Positions 1 through 9,075 of a stretch of 54,434 nt of DNA are shown here, piece by piece (positions within the stretch are counted from its first letter, which is position 1; each line of letters starts with the position of its first letter). The notes beneath the pieces were generated by a model. That model ran no database searches, was not told where the DNA came from, and was given only the letters and a program-made list of their open reading frames with translations. The position numbers and the translations under genes are program-made. The stretch is from Halorubrum tebenquichense DSM 14210 (lineage in GTDB: Archaea > Halobacteriota > Halobacteria > Halobacteriales > Haloferacaceae). The stretch lies in assembly GCF_000337415.1 (NCBI RefSeq), contig NZ_AOJD01000024.1, forward strand, positions 20,925 to 75,358, read 5' to 3'.

Positions 1-1095
1 CCGGCTTCAGTCCGACCCGCTCCGCGAGCTTCGAGGCGGGGACCATGATCAGCAGCGCGACGAGCATCTCGACGCCGAGCAGGTAGCCGAAGAAGGCCTG
101 CGGCGAGAGGTCCACGCCGTACGAGAACCCGCCGAGCGCGACCGTGGTCTCCAGTCCGACCTCGAAGAACTGGGTGACGACCAACACGAAGAAGACGTAC
201 ACCATCCCGTTGGCGAACCGCACGAGCGTGTCGCCGACGAGCAGCGGGCGGAGGGGTTCGGGCATCTCGCGGAGGTCCGACCGGATCTGGTCGAGCCCCG
301 AGAACGAGTCGCCGATGGAGTCGTCGCTCGCGTCGTAGAGGACGTGTTGGACGAGCGTGCCGAGCGCGCCGAAGGCGACCGCGACCGCGAGGACGAACTG
401 GAAGCTCACGGTGAACTCGGACCGCAGACCGATGAGGACGGCCGCCAGCACCGGGCCGACGAGGAACGCCGTCCGCCGGAACGTCTCCGTGCTGGCGAAC
501 CCGGCGGCCAGCCGCGAGGGAGCCGTCGCCTGTTTGACCACCGCGAACGTCGCGCCCAGCCCGAACGACTTCCACGCCTGCGCCAGAACAAGCCCGACGA
601 AGATCCACACCCACGGTTCGACGGTGACGCCGGCGACGGTGACCGCGCCGATGCCCGGCGCGACGAGCCAGACGAGGAAGCCGACCGTCGACAGCAGGCC
701 GAAGAGGGTCAGCGCGTATCGGGAGCCGAGGCGGTCCGAGACCGCGCCGCCGGGGTACGGGTACAGCGCCGAGATGACGTTCCCGAACGTGCCGAACAGG
801 CCGACGACGAACCCGGACGCCCCCAAGGCGACCATGTACTCCGGGAGGAACCGGTTCGTCATCTGGAACCCCAGGCTGAACGCGAACATCGCGACCGATA
901 AGACGAGCACGTCGCGCTCCAGCGCGAAGAACTGCCGGAACCCGTCCAGCGCGTCCGGGGGTGCCGCGTCGTCGGGGCCGCCGTCCGTCGCGTCCGAGCC
1001 CTCGCCGCCGTCGCTCACCGAACCTCCTCCGCGGTCATCGAACGCTCGGAGCCGTCGACCCCGAGTCTGCCGGTGGATGCGTGTCCGAGAGCCAT
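1..1095 (-). CDS. MFS transporter, C-terminus cut by window edge
   Basis: This is a major facilitator superfamily permease read on the minus strand; its C-terminus lies beyond base 1. About 365 residues are visible, with many hydrophobic helices. The loop GAVSDRLGSRYAL is the usual MFS motif between helices 2 and 3, and a long acidic loop separates the two halves. I place the start at ATG 1095. A TATA-like GGTAATTTTTTGC lies about 27 bases upstream, which fits a leaderless mRNA. In-frame alternatives are ATG 1038 and GTG 1017; the segment between 1095 and 1017 is hydrophilic. The substrate cannot be told from sequence. It is a different gene from the MFS fragment at the right end, because both fragments contain the middle of the fold. 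Confidence 0.85.
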
Positions 1096-1174
1096 ACGCG
1101 CCGTCCGGTTCGCGCCGGCAAAAAATTACCTCGTCGGACCGGCGGCGGTCGCGTCTCGTTTTAGCTGACCCGGT

Positions 1175-4060
1175 TCAATTCTGCTCCCCCTCGGCGGCTC
1201 GAACGAGTTCCCGAAGCTCTCCCATCCCGAGCGGCTCGATCGGTTCGCGGGTCCCGTCGGCCGTGTAAAACAGGCTCGCCGAGACCGTCTTATCGGGGAA
1301 CCACTCGTCGAGGACGTGGTAGTACACGCTGAGCTGTTTCCGGTACTCGGACTGCGCCCGCGGGGTCGCGTCCGTCTTGTAGTCGACGATTTCGACCAGA
1401 TCGGCCGTCTCGTGGACGAGATCGGCGATCCCCGAGACGGTCACCCGGCGGCCGTCGACGTCGATCGGGAGCGTCACCGGCTCCTCGACGTGTTTCTCGC
1501 CCGGCAGGTCGTCGAGGAGGGCGACGACCCGGCGTTCGTGGTCGTTCGACGGCGTCACGTCGTCGCCGAGCGCGTACGCCTCGGCGAAGTCGTGGACGCG
1601 CGAGCCGAAGTCCATCCCGCGCGTCTCCGGCTCCGCGTCGGGACCGGCCTCCGGTCGTTCGTCGAACTCCTCGAACACCGTCTCGTCCATCAGCGAGTGG
1701 GGAGTGTGACCGACCGGGCCCTCCGGGGTCGTCACCGCGAACGGCAGTTCCGCGTCGGCCGGCTCGCCGCGGTCGAACGGTTCGACGGCGGGGTCCGTCT
1801 CCTCGACGGGGACGGGAAGCTCCTCGAGGAACGCGTTCGGCTCCTCGCCGGCCGCGAGGACGACGTGGCTCTCCGCCCGCGACACCGCGACGTACAGCAG
1901 GCGGCGCTCCTCGTCGTACTCTCTGGGGAGACAGCGCCGGATGACGTCGTACCGCCAGTTGTCGTAGACGTGCGGGTGGGTCCCGACCTCGGAGTACCGC
2001 TTCCGCGGCCGGAGTCCGACCGGGTCCTGATACTCGACGACGCTCGACCCGCCGCTCCGCGGCGGGAACCGCCCCTCGTTCATGTTCGCCAGCACGACGA
2101 CGGGGTACTCCAGCCCCTTCGCCGCGTGGATCGTCTGGACGGTCACCGCGTCGTCGCCCGCGTTCGCGCTGAGATCGACCGTGGTTCCGGTCTCGATACC
2201 GCGCTCGACGAGCCGGATCAGCTCGCCGCGGGTGACGGTCGTCGCGTCGTACGTCGACTGGACCGTGTGGAGGAGGAGGTCCGCGGTGTCGCCGGTGAAG
2301 CCGTAGCGGTCGAGGACGCGGCGCGCGACCGCGCCGACCGACTCCAGTTCGCGGAGCGAATCGCGGAACGCGACCGCGTCGGACGGGTACGACGCCGTCC
2401 CTAACGCGTGGTCGATCTCGTCGAACGCGTAGCCGGCCCGTTCGAGGACGACCGCCCAGCCGCGGTCGGCGTCCGATTCGAGGATCCGGAGCCACGCGAG
2501 CAGCAGCTTCGCCGGGTCGGTCCGGAACAGCTCGATCCCGCCGTCGTACGCGACCGGGAAGTCGTACTCGTCGGCGACGTCGAGGAGCTCCCGGCCGTAG
2601 TCCCGCGTCCGCGTGAACACCGCGACGTCGCCGTACTCCGGCGGGCGCGGCTCGCCGTCCTCGCCCTCGACCGCGTAGTCGTCGTTGCCGACGACGTCCT
2701 GAATCTTCGAGAGGACGGCCTCGTGTTCGTCCTCGTGGCGGATCCCCTCGACCACGGTGTTGTCGAAGGCCGCGTTCGAGGAGAGCTCGACCACGTCGTC
2801 GAGGGGGGCGTCGACCGCCTCGCCGCTCGTGGCCGGCGTCTCGATCGCCCGCTCGGAGAGGTCGATGACCGACGCCGTCGACCGGTAGTTCTCCCGGAGC
2901 TCGATCCGGGTGGGGTCGGGCGCGTCGAACGGGACCCGGTCGGCGTCGTCGTTGAGGTCCGCGGCGAACCGCGCCAGCCGCTCCTCGAAGTCGAGGATGT
3001 TCCGCACGTCCGCGTACTGGAACGAGTAGATGCTCTGTTTCCAGTCGCCGACGGCACAGAAGTTCTCCGTCCCGGAGAAGAGGAGGGCCAGCTTGAACTG
3101 GATCTCGCTGGTATCTTGGAACTCGTCGACCATCACGTACTCGAACTGCGCCGCCTCCCGGACGCGCGGGTCCTCGCGAAGGAGCACGAACGCGAACAGC
3201 TGGAGGAAGCCGAAGGTGAGGTAGTTCCGACGCAGGGCGAACCGGATATACTCGACGTAGACGTCGTGGACGAACGACTTGAGCCCCTCGCGGTCCTCGT
3301 CGAACACGCGCCTCGCCACCTCGTCGTCGAGCCGTTTCGTCCCGCGGCCGCCCCGCAGCTCCGACTTCGAGGGCGCGTCGGGGAGGTACGCCTTGTTCCG
3401 CCCGAAGCGGCTCAGGTCCTCCCGCAGCGCCGACTGTTTCCGCCCGTCGTTGCGGGGTTGGTTCGCGGCGTCGAACCGCTCTCTGAACGCGTCGAAGTCG
3501 CCGTCGAGGTGCGACTCGCCGTCGCCGTACCAGCCGTCGGTCGTGGGGAACACGCCCTTCGCGGCGAGCTCCCGGATCAGGTCGAGCAGCTCGCTCGGCT
3601 CGGAGAGCACCCGGTAGAAGTCGGCGTGCTCCGGGTGGTCGTCGCGGAAGCCGCCGAAGAACTCGCGGAACCGCTCGGCCTCGACCAGCTCGTCGTCGAT
3701 CACCCGCGTCGACCCCGTGATCCGCTCGTCGAGTCCGAGGTGCGTCGGGGCGGCGTGGCCGTGCTCCCGGAGAACCTCGTGACAGTGCGAGTGGAACGTC
3801 CGGATCGGGGCGTCGGCGAGCTCCCGCAGCCCGTACGCGCTGCGGCCGACGATCCGCTCTTTCATCTCGGTCGCGGCGCTCCGCGTGAACGTCGCGAGCA
3901 GGACGTCGTCGGGTTCGATACCGGCGCGGTCGACGACGTTCCCGTAGCGGCGGGCGACGGCGAACGTCTTCCCGGTCCCCGGCCCGGCGTCGACGAGGTA
4001 CACGCCCTCCGTGTTCTCGATGAGCCGCCGCTGCGCGTCGTTCGGCGTCGGGTCGCTCAT
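1175..4060 (-). CDS. AddA/UvrD-like helicase-nuclease subunit
   Basis: This 961-residue protein is a superfamily 1 DNA helicase fused to a RecB-type nuclease. The helicase motifs appear in order: Walker A GPGTGKT (26-32), motif II VDEFQDTS, motif III GDWKQSIYSF, motif IV LRENYRS, motif V TIHAAKGLEYPVV and motif VI LLYVAVSRAESH. The C-terminal nuclease shows RVHDFAE, GIADLV, IVDYKTD and QLSVYY, the full set of RecB-family catalytic positions. This is the architecture of AddA in AddAB enzymes, which process double-strand breaks for recombination. The start overlaps the stop of the upstream partner gene by ATGA, indicating coupled translation. A much longer reading frame runs on to 5491, but it only crosses the partner gene out of frame. 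The function is inferred from the family; an exact archaeal AddA orthology is not proven. Confidence 0.88.
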   Translation of the reverse strand: MSDPTPNDAQRRLIENTEGVYLVDAGPGTGKTFAVARRYGNVVDRAGIEPDDVLLATFTRSAATEMKERIVGRSAYGLRELADAPIRTFHSHCHEVLREHGHAAPTHLGLDERITGSTRVIDDELVEAERFREFFGGFRDDHPEHADFYRVLSEPSELLDLIRELAAKGVFPTTDGWYGDGESHLDGDFDAFRERFDAANQPRNDGRKQSALREDLSRFGRNKAYLPDAPSKSELRGGRGTKRLDDEVARRVFDEDREGLKSFVHDVYVEYIRFALRRNYLTFGFLQLFAFVLLREDPRVREAAQFEYVMVDEFQDTSEIQFKLALLFSGTENFCAVGDWKQSIYSFQYADVRNILDFEERLARFAADLNDDADRVPFDAPDPTRIELRENYRSTASVIDLSERAIETPATSGEAVDAPLDDVVELSSNAAFDNTVVEGIRHEDEHEAVLSKIQDVVGNDDYAVEGEDGEPRPPEYGDVAVFTRTRDYGRELLDVADEYDFPVAYDGGIELFRTDPAKLLLAWLRILESDADRGWAVVLERAGYAFDEIDHALGTASYPSDAVAFRDSLRELESVGAVARRVLDRYGFTGDTADLLLHTVQSTYDATTVTRGELIRLVERGIETGTTVDLSANAGDDAVTVQTIHAAKGLEYPVVVLANMNEGRFPPRSGGSSVVEYQDPVGLRPRKRYSEVGTHPHVYDNWRYDVIRRCLPREYDEERRLLYVAVSRAESHVVLAAGEEPNAFLEELPVPVEETDPAVEPFDRGEPADAELPFAVTTPEGPVGHTPHSLMDETVFEEFDERPEAGPDAEPETRGMDFGSRVHDFAEAYALGDDVTPSNDHERRVVALLDDLPGEKHVEEPVTLPIDVDGRRVTVSGIADLVHETADLVEIVDYKTDATPRAQSEYRKQLSVYYHVLDEWFPDKTVSASLFYTADGTREPIEPLGMGELRELVRAAEGEQN

Positions 4061-6639
4061 CGGTCCCCCTCCAAGAGCAGGTCGCGGTTGTCCACGCGCC
4101 GGTAGTTCGGCTCGCCGCCGAGCCCGTCGACCGGGAAGCGCTCTTCGCCGGCCCGTCGCCGGTTCAACTCCGTCAAGCGCTCGCCGACGAACGACTCGAA
4201 CGCGTCGAGGTCGCCGCGGAAGAACGCGCGCTTGCGGACGCCGTTGAGCGCCCGGATCGCCTGGTCCGCCCCCTTCTCGGCGTCGACGTCGCCGGACGTG
4301 CCGGCGTCGACGGCGGCGGTGAACCGCTCGGCGAACGCGGAGTCGCGAAGCTCGCTTTTGTCCGTCGTCTCGGGGAACGTCAGGTCCGCGACGGCGTCGG
4401 CGTAGGCCGCGTAGCCGAGGTCGTCGAACGTCTCCCGGCAGTCGGTGTAGCCGTCGAGCAGTTCCTCGTAGGCGTCGGGGGAGCCGACGTACTCGTCGAA
4501 CGCGACCGGGTGGTACGAGACCGTCGTGAGCGCGTCGTCGAGGTCGGCGTCGCCGGCGACCACGTCGTCCATCGGTTCGAGGAAGTGGAAGAACGTGAAC
4601 TCCAGCGGCTCGTCGGGCCGGAGTCGCCGGTAGTGGGTCAGGTACAGCGCCGCCTGGAAGTTCGGGGCGTCGGCCGGCGGGTCGATCGCCGCGCCTTTGA
4701 CGACCTGCGAGGCTCGCTTCTTCGACCCGCTCTTGTAGTCGAGCAGGTGCGTCGGCGCTCGCACGAGGTCGATCTTCCCCTTGACGCCGAGCGCGTCGTC
4801 CTCGAACCAGCGCTCGGTGAGGGGGGAGTCGACCGGGCGGTCGAAGTGGTCCGCGAAGAAGTTGCCGCCCCACCCCGACGCGGCCGTGAGAAAGTCGTCC
4901 GACTCCGGCGCGTTCTCGTCGAGGTACTCCGAGAGTAGCTCCAGTCCGATCCGGTACGTCCGCCGGCGGAGGGGCTCGTCCGCGGCCGAGAAGAACGCCT
5001 CGGTCTCGCCGAGCATGGCGTCGACGAGCTCGTCGCGGTCGGCCGCCCCGACAACCTCGGGGTGGTTCACGTAGAACTCCGCGAAGTCGTGGAAGAGGTT
5101 CCCCTCGACGAACCGCTCCTGATCGGGCGAATCGAGGAGCCGCCCGAAGCAGTAGTCGCGCGGGCTGTTGACGTAGCCGTTGAGGGCGGACTGGCTGACC
5201 GTCTCGACCGTCTCGGCGTCGACCCCGAGCGGCCGGCGGTCGAAGCCGTCCCCGGTCCGTCGGGGTCGCCGCCGGTGTTCGACCGAGTCGAGGTCGCTGA
5301 ACCGCTCGAACTCCGCGTCGAGCAGGTCGCCGAAGTACAGACATGGCGTGACCGGCTCGCCGCCCGCGGCGTCCCGGACCAGGTAGTACCCCCGGTCGCC
5401 GCTCTGGAGCAGCCGCTGGAAGTCGCCGACGTAGCGCTCGAACTGCGTCTCGGTGTCCACCCACGGGCGCTGCGGGGCGGAGTGTGTCCACTCCTCGCCC
5501 ATCCCGAGGTGGAAGACCACGGGCCGGTCCACGTAGGCGGAGGACTTCGCGTCGGCGAGGAGGACGCCCTCGTTCTCCCGGTCGACGGGGACCTCGTAGG
5601 TCTGGAGGTAGTAGGCGAGGCGGTCGACCGCGGCCTCGGTCACGGGGTCGTCCGCGAGACCGAGCTTCCGCAGCTCCTCGTCGAACCGCGCCAGTTCGAC
5701 GCCGGCCCGGTCAGCGTACGCGTCGAGCGCCGCCGCGAACGTCCGGTCCTCGACGGTGTCGCGAAACGCCCGAATCCACTCCACGTCCGGACCGTCGACG
5801 GTCGCGAGTCGGCGGTCGCGGTCGCGCACCGGAGCCTCCGCTCCCAACTGGGCCAGCAGGGGAGCGACGTCGCCGACGGTCGCGTCCGGGCCCCGGAAGC
5901 CGAGCCGGAGCAACTGGACGAACGCCCTGTGGTGCGGGTCGTCCGCGAATCCCGGTCCGCCGTAGAAGGGGACGCCGGCCGCTTCGAGGGCGGACTCGAC
6001 GAGCGAGGAGTACTGCCCGCCGCCGTCGAGGACGACCGCGACGCGGTCGGCGTTGCCCGCCGAGACCGCGTCGAGGAGCGCCGCGACGATGTCGGTCGCC
6101 GACTCGAAGACGTGGAACGGCGGGCGGTCGAACGCGTCGCCGGTGAAGAGGTCGACGCGGTCGAACGACTCCGGGAGGACGCTACGCTCTAAGGCGGTCA
6201 GCCGGTCGTGGCCGACGACGGCGACCGACCGGTCGTCGTCGATCGCGTACTCCGTGAGCCGCTTCGACGTGGTCCGGCGGCTCCGCATCGCCTCGACGAC
6301 CTCGCGGGTCGCGTCGTCGACGTAGGCGTCGTACTCGAAGATCGCGTCGAGGCGGCCCCGGTGTTCCCAACACTGGAGGACGTTCCCGACGGCGTACGCG
6401 ATCGCCGTCCAGTCGCGGTCCGTCTCCGAGGCGAGTTCGAGGAACGCGCGGCGGTCCTCCGCCTGTTCCCGGCGACCGGCCGCGAGGCGGCGCGGCGTGG
6501 TCGCGAACGTCCCGAAGTGCGGGCGGTCGAGGCGACGGTTGATCGCGCTCGCGAGCGGGGCGTCGGGAGCGACGACGAGGTCGTACTCCGCGAGTTCCGC
6601 GTGGAGTGCGTCGGCCGACTTCGCTTCGCGGATAGGCAC
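4057..6639 (-). CDS. AddB-like PD-(D/E)XK nuclease subunit
   Basis: This 860-residue protein is the likely partner of the helicase-nuclease that follows it. It has no Walker A at the N-terminus; the equivalent position reads VVAPDAPLASAINRR. That agrees with AddB-type subunits that keep a helicase-like scaffold without activity. The C-terminal nuclease is intact in motif: NLFHDFAEFY, GKIDLV, LLDYKSG and FQAALYL. Few cysteines flank the nuclease, so I cannot show the iron-sulfur cluster known in Bacillus AddB. The start is GTG 6639, with a TATA-like TATCTTTTTGTG about 27 bases upstream, so it is probably leaderless. The two genes share a single operon with an ATGA overlap. Together they would resect and cut duplex DNA ends. 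Confidence 0.8.
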   Translation of the reverse strand: MPIREAKSADALHAELAEYDLVVAPDAPLASAINRRLDRPHFGTFATTPRRLAAGRREQAEDRRAFLELASETDRDWTAIAYAVGNVLQCWEHRGRLDAIFEYDAYVDDATREVVEAMRSRRTTSKRLTEYAIDDDRSVAVVGHDRLTALERSVLPESFDRVDLFTGDAFDRPPFHVFESATDIVAALLDAVSAGNADRVAVVLDGGGQYSSLVESALEAAGVPFYGGPGFADDPHHRAFVQLLRLGFRGPDATVGDVAPLLAQLGAEAPVRDRDRRLATVDGPDVEWIRAFRDTVEDRTFAAALDAYADRAGVELARFDEELRKLGLADDPVTEAAVDRLAYYLQTYEVPVDRENEGVLLADAKSSAYVDRPVVFHLGMGEEWTHSAPQRPWVDTETQFERYVGDFQRLLQSGDRGYYLVRDAAGGEPVTPCLYFGDLLDAEFERFSDLDSVEHRRRPRRTGDGFDRRPLGVDAETVETVSQSALNGYVNSPRDYCFGRLLDSPDQERFVEGNLFHDFAEFYVNHPEVVGAADRDELVDAMLGETEAFFSAADEPLRRRTYRIGLELLSEYLDENAPESDDFLTAASGWGGNFFADHFDRPVDSPLTERWFEDDALGVKGKIDLVRAPTHLLDYKSGSKKRASQVVKGAAIDPPADAPNFQAALYLTHYRRLRPDEPLEFTFFHFLEPMDDVVAGDADLDDALTTVSYHPVAFDEYVGSPDAYEELLDGYTDCRETFDDLGYAAYADAVADLTFPETTDKSELRDSAFAERFTAAVDAGTSGDVDAEKGADQAIRALNGVRKRAFFRGDLDAFESFVGERLTELNRRRAGEERFPVDGLGGEPNYRRVDNRDLLLEGDR

Positions 6640-6753
6640 GCCTACCCGAGATACGGACGAGTCACAAAAAGATAGCGGGGCGACGCGATCGGACGGATCG
6701 ACGGACTCACCCCGGCGTCTCCGACGCGACCGCCGCTCACTCTCGCCGCGCCG

Positions 6754-7944
6754 TCACCAGTCGTACTCGTCGCGGGGGTCGACCGCGTCGCGCTCGCGGT
6801 CGAAGACGTGCTCGCCGTCGACGAAGACGTGTCGCGTCCGGCTGTCGTTCTCGTAGAAGACCCCGTCCCAGACCGCCACGTCGGCGTCCGTGCCGGCCTC
6901 CAGCGTGCCGACGCGGTCGTCGATCCCGAGGATCTCGGCGGGGTACCGCGTGACCGCCTCCAGCGCCTCCTCGGCGGGGAACCCCTCGCGGACCGCGAGC
7001 CCGACGCAGACGTCGAGGTGCTGTTGGGGGAGGACCGGCGCGTCCGTCTGGATCGCGACCTTCACCCCGGCCTCGCGGAGGATCGCGGGCGTCTCGAAGG
7101 TGATGTTGCGGAGCTCGTACTTCGCGCCCGAGTACAGCGAGGGGCCGACGATGGCCGGCACGTCCCGCTCCGCGAACTCGTCGGCGATCAGGTGGCCCTC
7201 GGTCGCGTGCTCGATCGAGAGCGACTCGATCCCGAACTCCTCGGCGATCCGGAAGACCGTCATGATGTCGTCGGTGCGGTGCGCGTGGACGCGGAGCGGG
7301 AGGCCCTCCGTGAGCACCCGCGCGAGGTTCTCCATGCCGAGGTCGCGCTCGAACGGCTCGCCCTCGTTGCGGGCGTGCTCGCGCCGGTCGACGTAGTCTT
7401 CGGCCTCCATCAGCGCCTCCCGGAGCGTGGCCGCGACGCCGGGGCGCGTCGAGGGCTGCCGGCCCTGCTCCTCGCCGTGGAAGCGCTTCGGGTTCTCGCC
7501 CATCGCCGCCTTCATCCCGTCCTCGCGGATCAGCATCTCGTCGGCGGTCAGCCCGTGGGTCTTCATCGAGCAGATGATCCCGCCGATGACGTTGCCGGAC
7601 CCCATCCGCGCCGAGACCGCGGTGACGCCGTTCTGGAACGCGTGTTTCAGCTCCTCGTCGCGGGGGTGGAAGCCGTCGAGCGCGTTGACGTGCGGGGTGA
7701 CCGCCGACGTGCCCTCGTTGACGTCGCCGTCCTCGGGTTCGCCCCACTCGGCCATGCCGGCGTGGCTGTGGGCGTCGACCAGCCCCGGCGTGACGTGGTG
7801 GCCCGAGACGTCGATCACGGTGGCTTCCTCCGGCGGGTCCCCGTCCCCGACGGAGGCGATCTCGCCGTCGTCGATGACGACGGTCGCGTCGATCGTTCCC
7901 CGCTCCGTTGCCGTGTGGACGGTCCCGCCGACGAGCGCGTACAT
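6754..7944 (-). CDS. metal-dependent amidohydrolase
   Basis: This 396-residue protein belongs to the amidohydrolase superfamily, in the imidazolonepropionase-like group. It shows VTPGLVDAHSHAG (metal ligand HxH), HAHRTDD and SIEHATEGH (further His ligands), and IQTDAPVLPQ (catalytic Asp). The N- and C-terminal strands form the usual small beta-sandwich, ending in DADVAVWDG and VFVDGEHV. The start ATG 7944 lies about 27 bases after the TATA-like CCGTTTAGTACC, which fits leaderless transcription. It stands alone between the nuclease operon and the modification island, so context does not reveal a substrate. Family members hydrolyse cyclic amides, hydantoins or dipeptides; choosing among these is not possible here. 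Confidence 0.85.
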   Translation of the reverse strand: MYALVGGTVHTATERGTIDATVVIDDGEIASVGDGDPPEEATVIDVSGHHVTPGLVDAHSHAGMAEWGEPEDGDVNEGTSAVTPHVNALDGFHPRDEELKHAFQNGVTAVSARMGSGNVIGGIICSMKTHGLTADEMLIREDGMKAAMGENPKRFHGEEQGRQPSTRPGVAATLREALMEAEDYVDRREHARNEGEPFERDLGMENLARVLTEGLPLRVHAHRTDDIMTVFRIAEEFGIESLSIEHATEGHLIADEFAERDVPAIVGPSLYSGAKYELRNITFETPAILREAGVKVAIQTDAPVLPQQHLDVCVGLAVREGFPAEEALEAVTRYPAEILGIDDRVGTLEAGTDADVAVWDGVFYENDSRTRHVFVDGEHVFDRERDAVDPRDEYDW

Positions 7945-8048
7945 GAAACGGGATTCAGCGGGGCGGTACTAAACGGTTCAGGCCGCGGATCGTCCCGTCG
8001 GAATCGATCCCCGATCCGAGACCATCGCGCTCGCCTCAGCGCGGACGA

Positions 8049-8279
8049 CTAACTCCGTTCGGCTCTCAGGATTAGTTCCGCCTTCTCCGTCAGGCTGTAA
8101 ACCGTCCTTCGACCGTCTTCTTCGCCCTCGATGTAGTCCGCTGCTTCGAGTTCGGACAGGTGCTGGTAGATCGTACTTCCCTGTACGTTGAGTTCCTTCG
8201 CCAGAACGTAGCCGTGCCTCGGCTCGTCTTCCAACAGAGAGAGGATGCGACGCTTCGAGTCCGTCAGCGTGAGTCCCAT
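8049..8279 (-). CDS. PadR-like winged-helix regulator
   Basis: This 76-residue protein is almost entirely one winged helix-turn-helix domain. The parts ILSLLEDEPRHGYVLAKEL, GSTIYQHLSELEAADYI and GRRTVYSLTEKA match the PadR/ArsR-type fold: helix 2, recognition helix and wing. It has no visible ligand domain. It is divergent from the methyltransferase-like gene at 8362, and the 82-base gap carries a TATA-like TTTATATTT for this gene plus short inverted repeats. The CTATGTA element beside the divergent gene recurs in front of the nuclease gene. I therefore infer that it controls the modification island, in the manner of the small controller proteins of bacterial restriction systems, although the fold differs. 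That role is inference. Confidence 0.75.
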   Translation of the reverse strand: MGLTLTDSKRRILSLLEDEPRHGYVLAKELNVQGSTIYQHLSELEAADYIEGEEDGRRTVYSLTEKAELILRAERS

Positions 8280-8310
8280 CAGCCGGCCGTTGGCGTAGCC
8301 CGGTGAAAAA

Positions 8311-8361
8311 CAATGTAAATATAAACGCCTATGCGTAGGTAAATTTCTATGTAATATCCGG
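8311..8361. promoter_or_regulatory. divergent promoter/operator of the modification island
   Basis: The gap between the winged-helix gene and the first island gene is AT-rich. Positions 8328-8339 are an inverted repeat CCTA-TGCG-TAGG. CTATGTAA follows at 8347-8354, and AATGTAAATATAAA at 8312-8325 serves as a TATA region for the leftward gene. The CTATGTA element appears again at 9906-9912 within a perfect dyad. Confidence 0.5.
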
Positions 8362-9075
8362 ATGGTGGAGAACTCAAGTAGCCAGCCCGCCCAAGATACT
8401 GGTAATCAAATGTATCTAGTCGATCTGCGGGAACAAATTCGGAGTTCGGACTCCCTTGACGCGGCTCTCCGATCTACAGACGGCGTCTGGGAGGACATCT
8501 ACGAGGCGATGGAGCCGACGGAGACGCTCTGGGTTATCGCCCCCAACGACTACCGTGACGGTCGGATGTGGCCGTGTGCGTTGGCATTTGCGGATTACAT
8601 TCGAGACGAAGCCGCCTTTGATCTCAAGAACACGATCAGCGTACATTCACGCGAAGGCACCACCGACGAGCCCGACCTCCGGCCGAGTTACTGCGACATC
8701 CTCTTTCTCGTGCGCGACAAGCGAGACTATCAGTTCCATAAGGACCGGATACGGGTCTCACACGTCTACGAGGGGAACGAGTGGGGTGATGACCGAGAGA
8801 CCGGCCAAAGCGCTTATCACGACACGGAAGTCAGACGGTACAACCCGGAGGGCAAAGACCCCGGTAACGTTTGGCTGCGCGAAGACCGCACTCGGACGAG
8901 CGATCAGTCCGTGGACCAAACCGACACCCTGTCTCTTTCCGAAGCCGTCCGACGATGCGTGTTAGCGGGTTCGGGCGACGAGGAGACGGTCAACGCGCTG
9001 TGGGCCGACGACTTCGCGGACGCGGTCACCGCCGAGAACCGAACGATGAACGATATCGAAGCGGGGACGTTGTGA
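8362..9075 (+). CDS. methyltransferase-like protein lacking catalytic motifs
   Basis: This 237-residue protein aligns by eye with the next gene, a beta-class DNA methyltransferase. ETLWVIAPNDYRDGRMWP matches GTMWIVVDTVMERGDLKLLP, the segment DILFLVRDKRDYQFHKDRI matches YVVYLSKSKDHKFDDEDR, and NVWLRED matches NLWRHPV. However, it has no SPPY/DPPY catalytic loop, and the C-terminal SAM-binding F-x-G-x-G is replaced by an acidic tail. It therefore looks like a paralogue that has lost catalysis but kept the core and target-recognition region. Its stop overlaps the next start (TGATG), so the two are translated together and probably form a complex. I infer a DNA-recognition or scaffold role. Base composition is visibly AT-richer than the flanks, which suggests transfer. 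Confidence 0.6.
   Translation: MVENSSSQPAQDTGNQMYLVDLREQIRSSDSLDAALRSTDGVWEDIYEAMEPTETLWVIAPNDYRDGRMWPCALAFADYIRDEAAFDLKNTISVHSREGTTDEPDLRPSYCDILFLVRDKRDYQFHKDRIRVSHVYEGNEWGDDRETGQSAYHDTEVRRYNPEGKDPGNVWLREDRTRTSDQSVDQTDTLSLSEAVRRCVLAGSGDEETVNALWADDFADAVTAENRTMNDIEAGTL

Noticed and set aside
4061-5491. Extension of the AddA frame to 1438 residues
   Set aside because: The extra part runs through the partner gene out of frame, is Arg/Pro-rich and has no fold. The real start at 4060 overlaps the upstream stop by ATGA.
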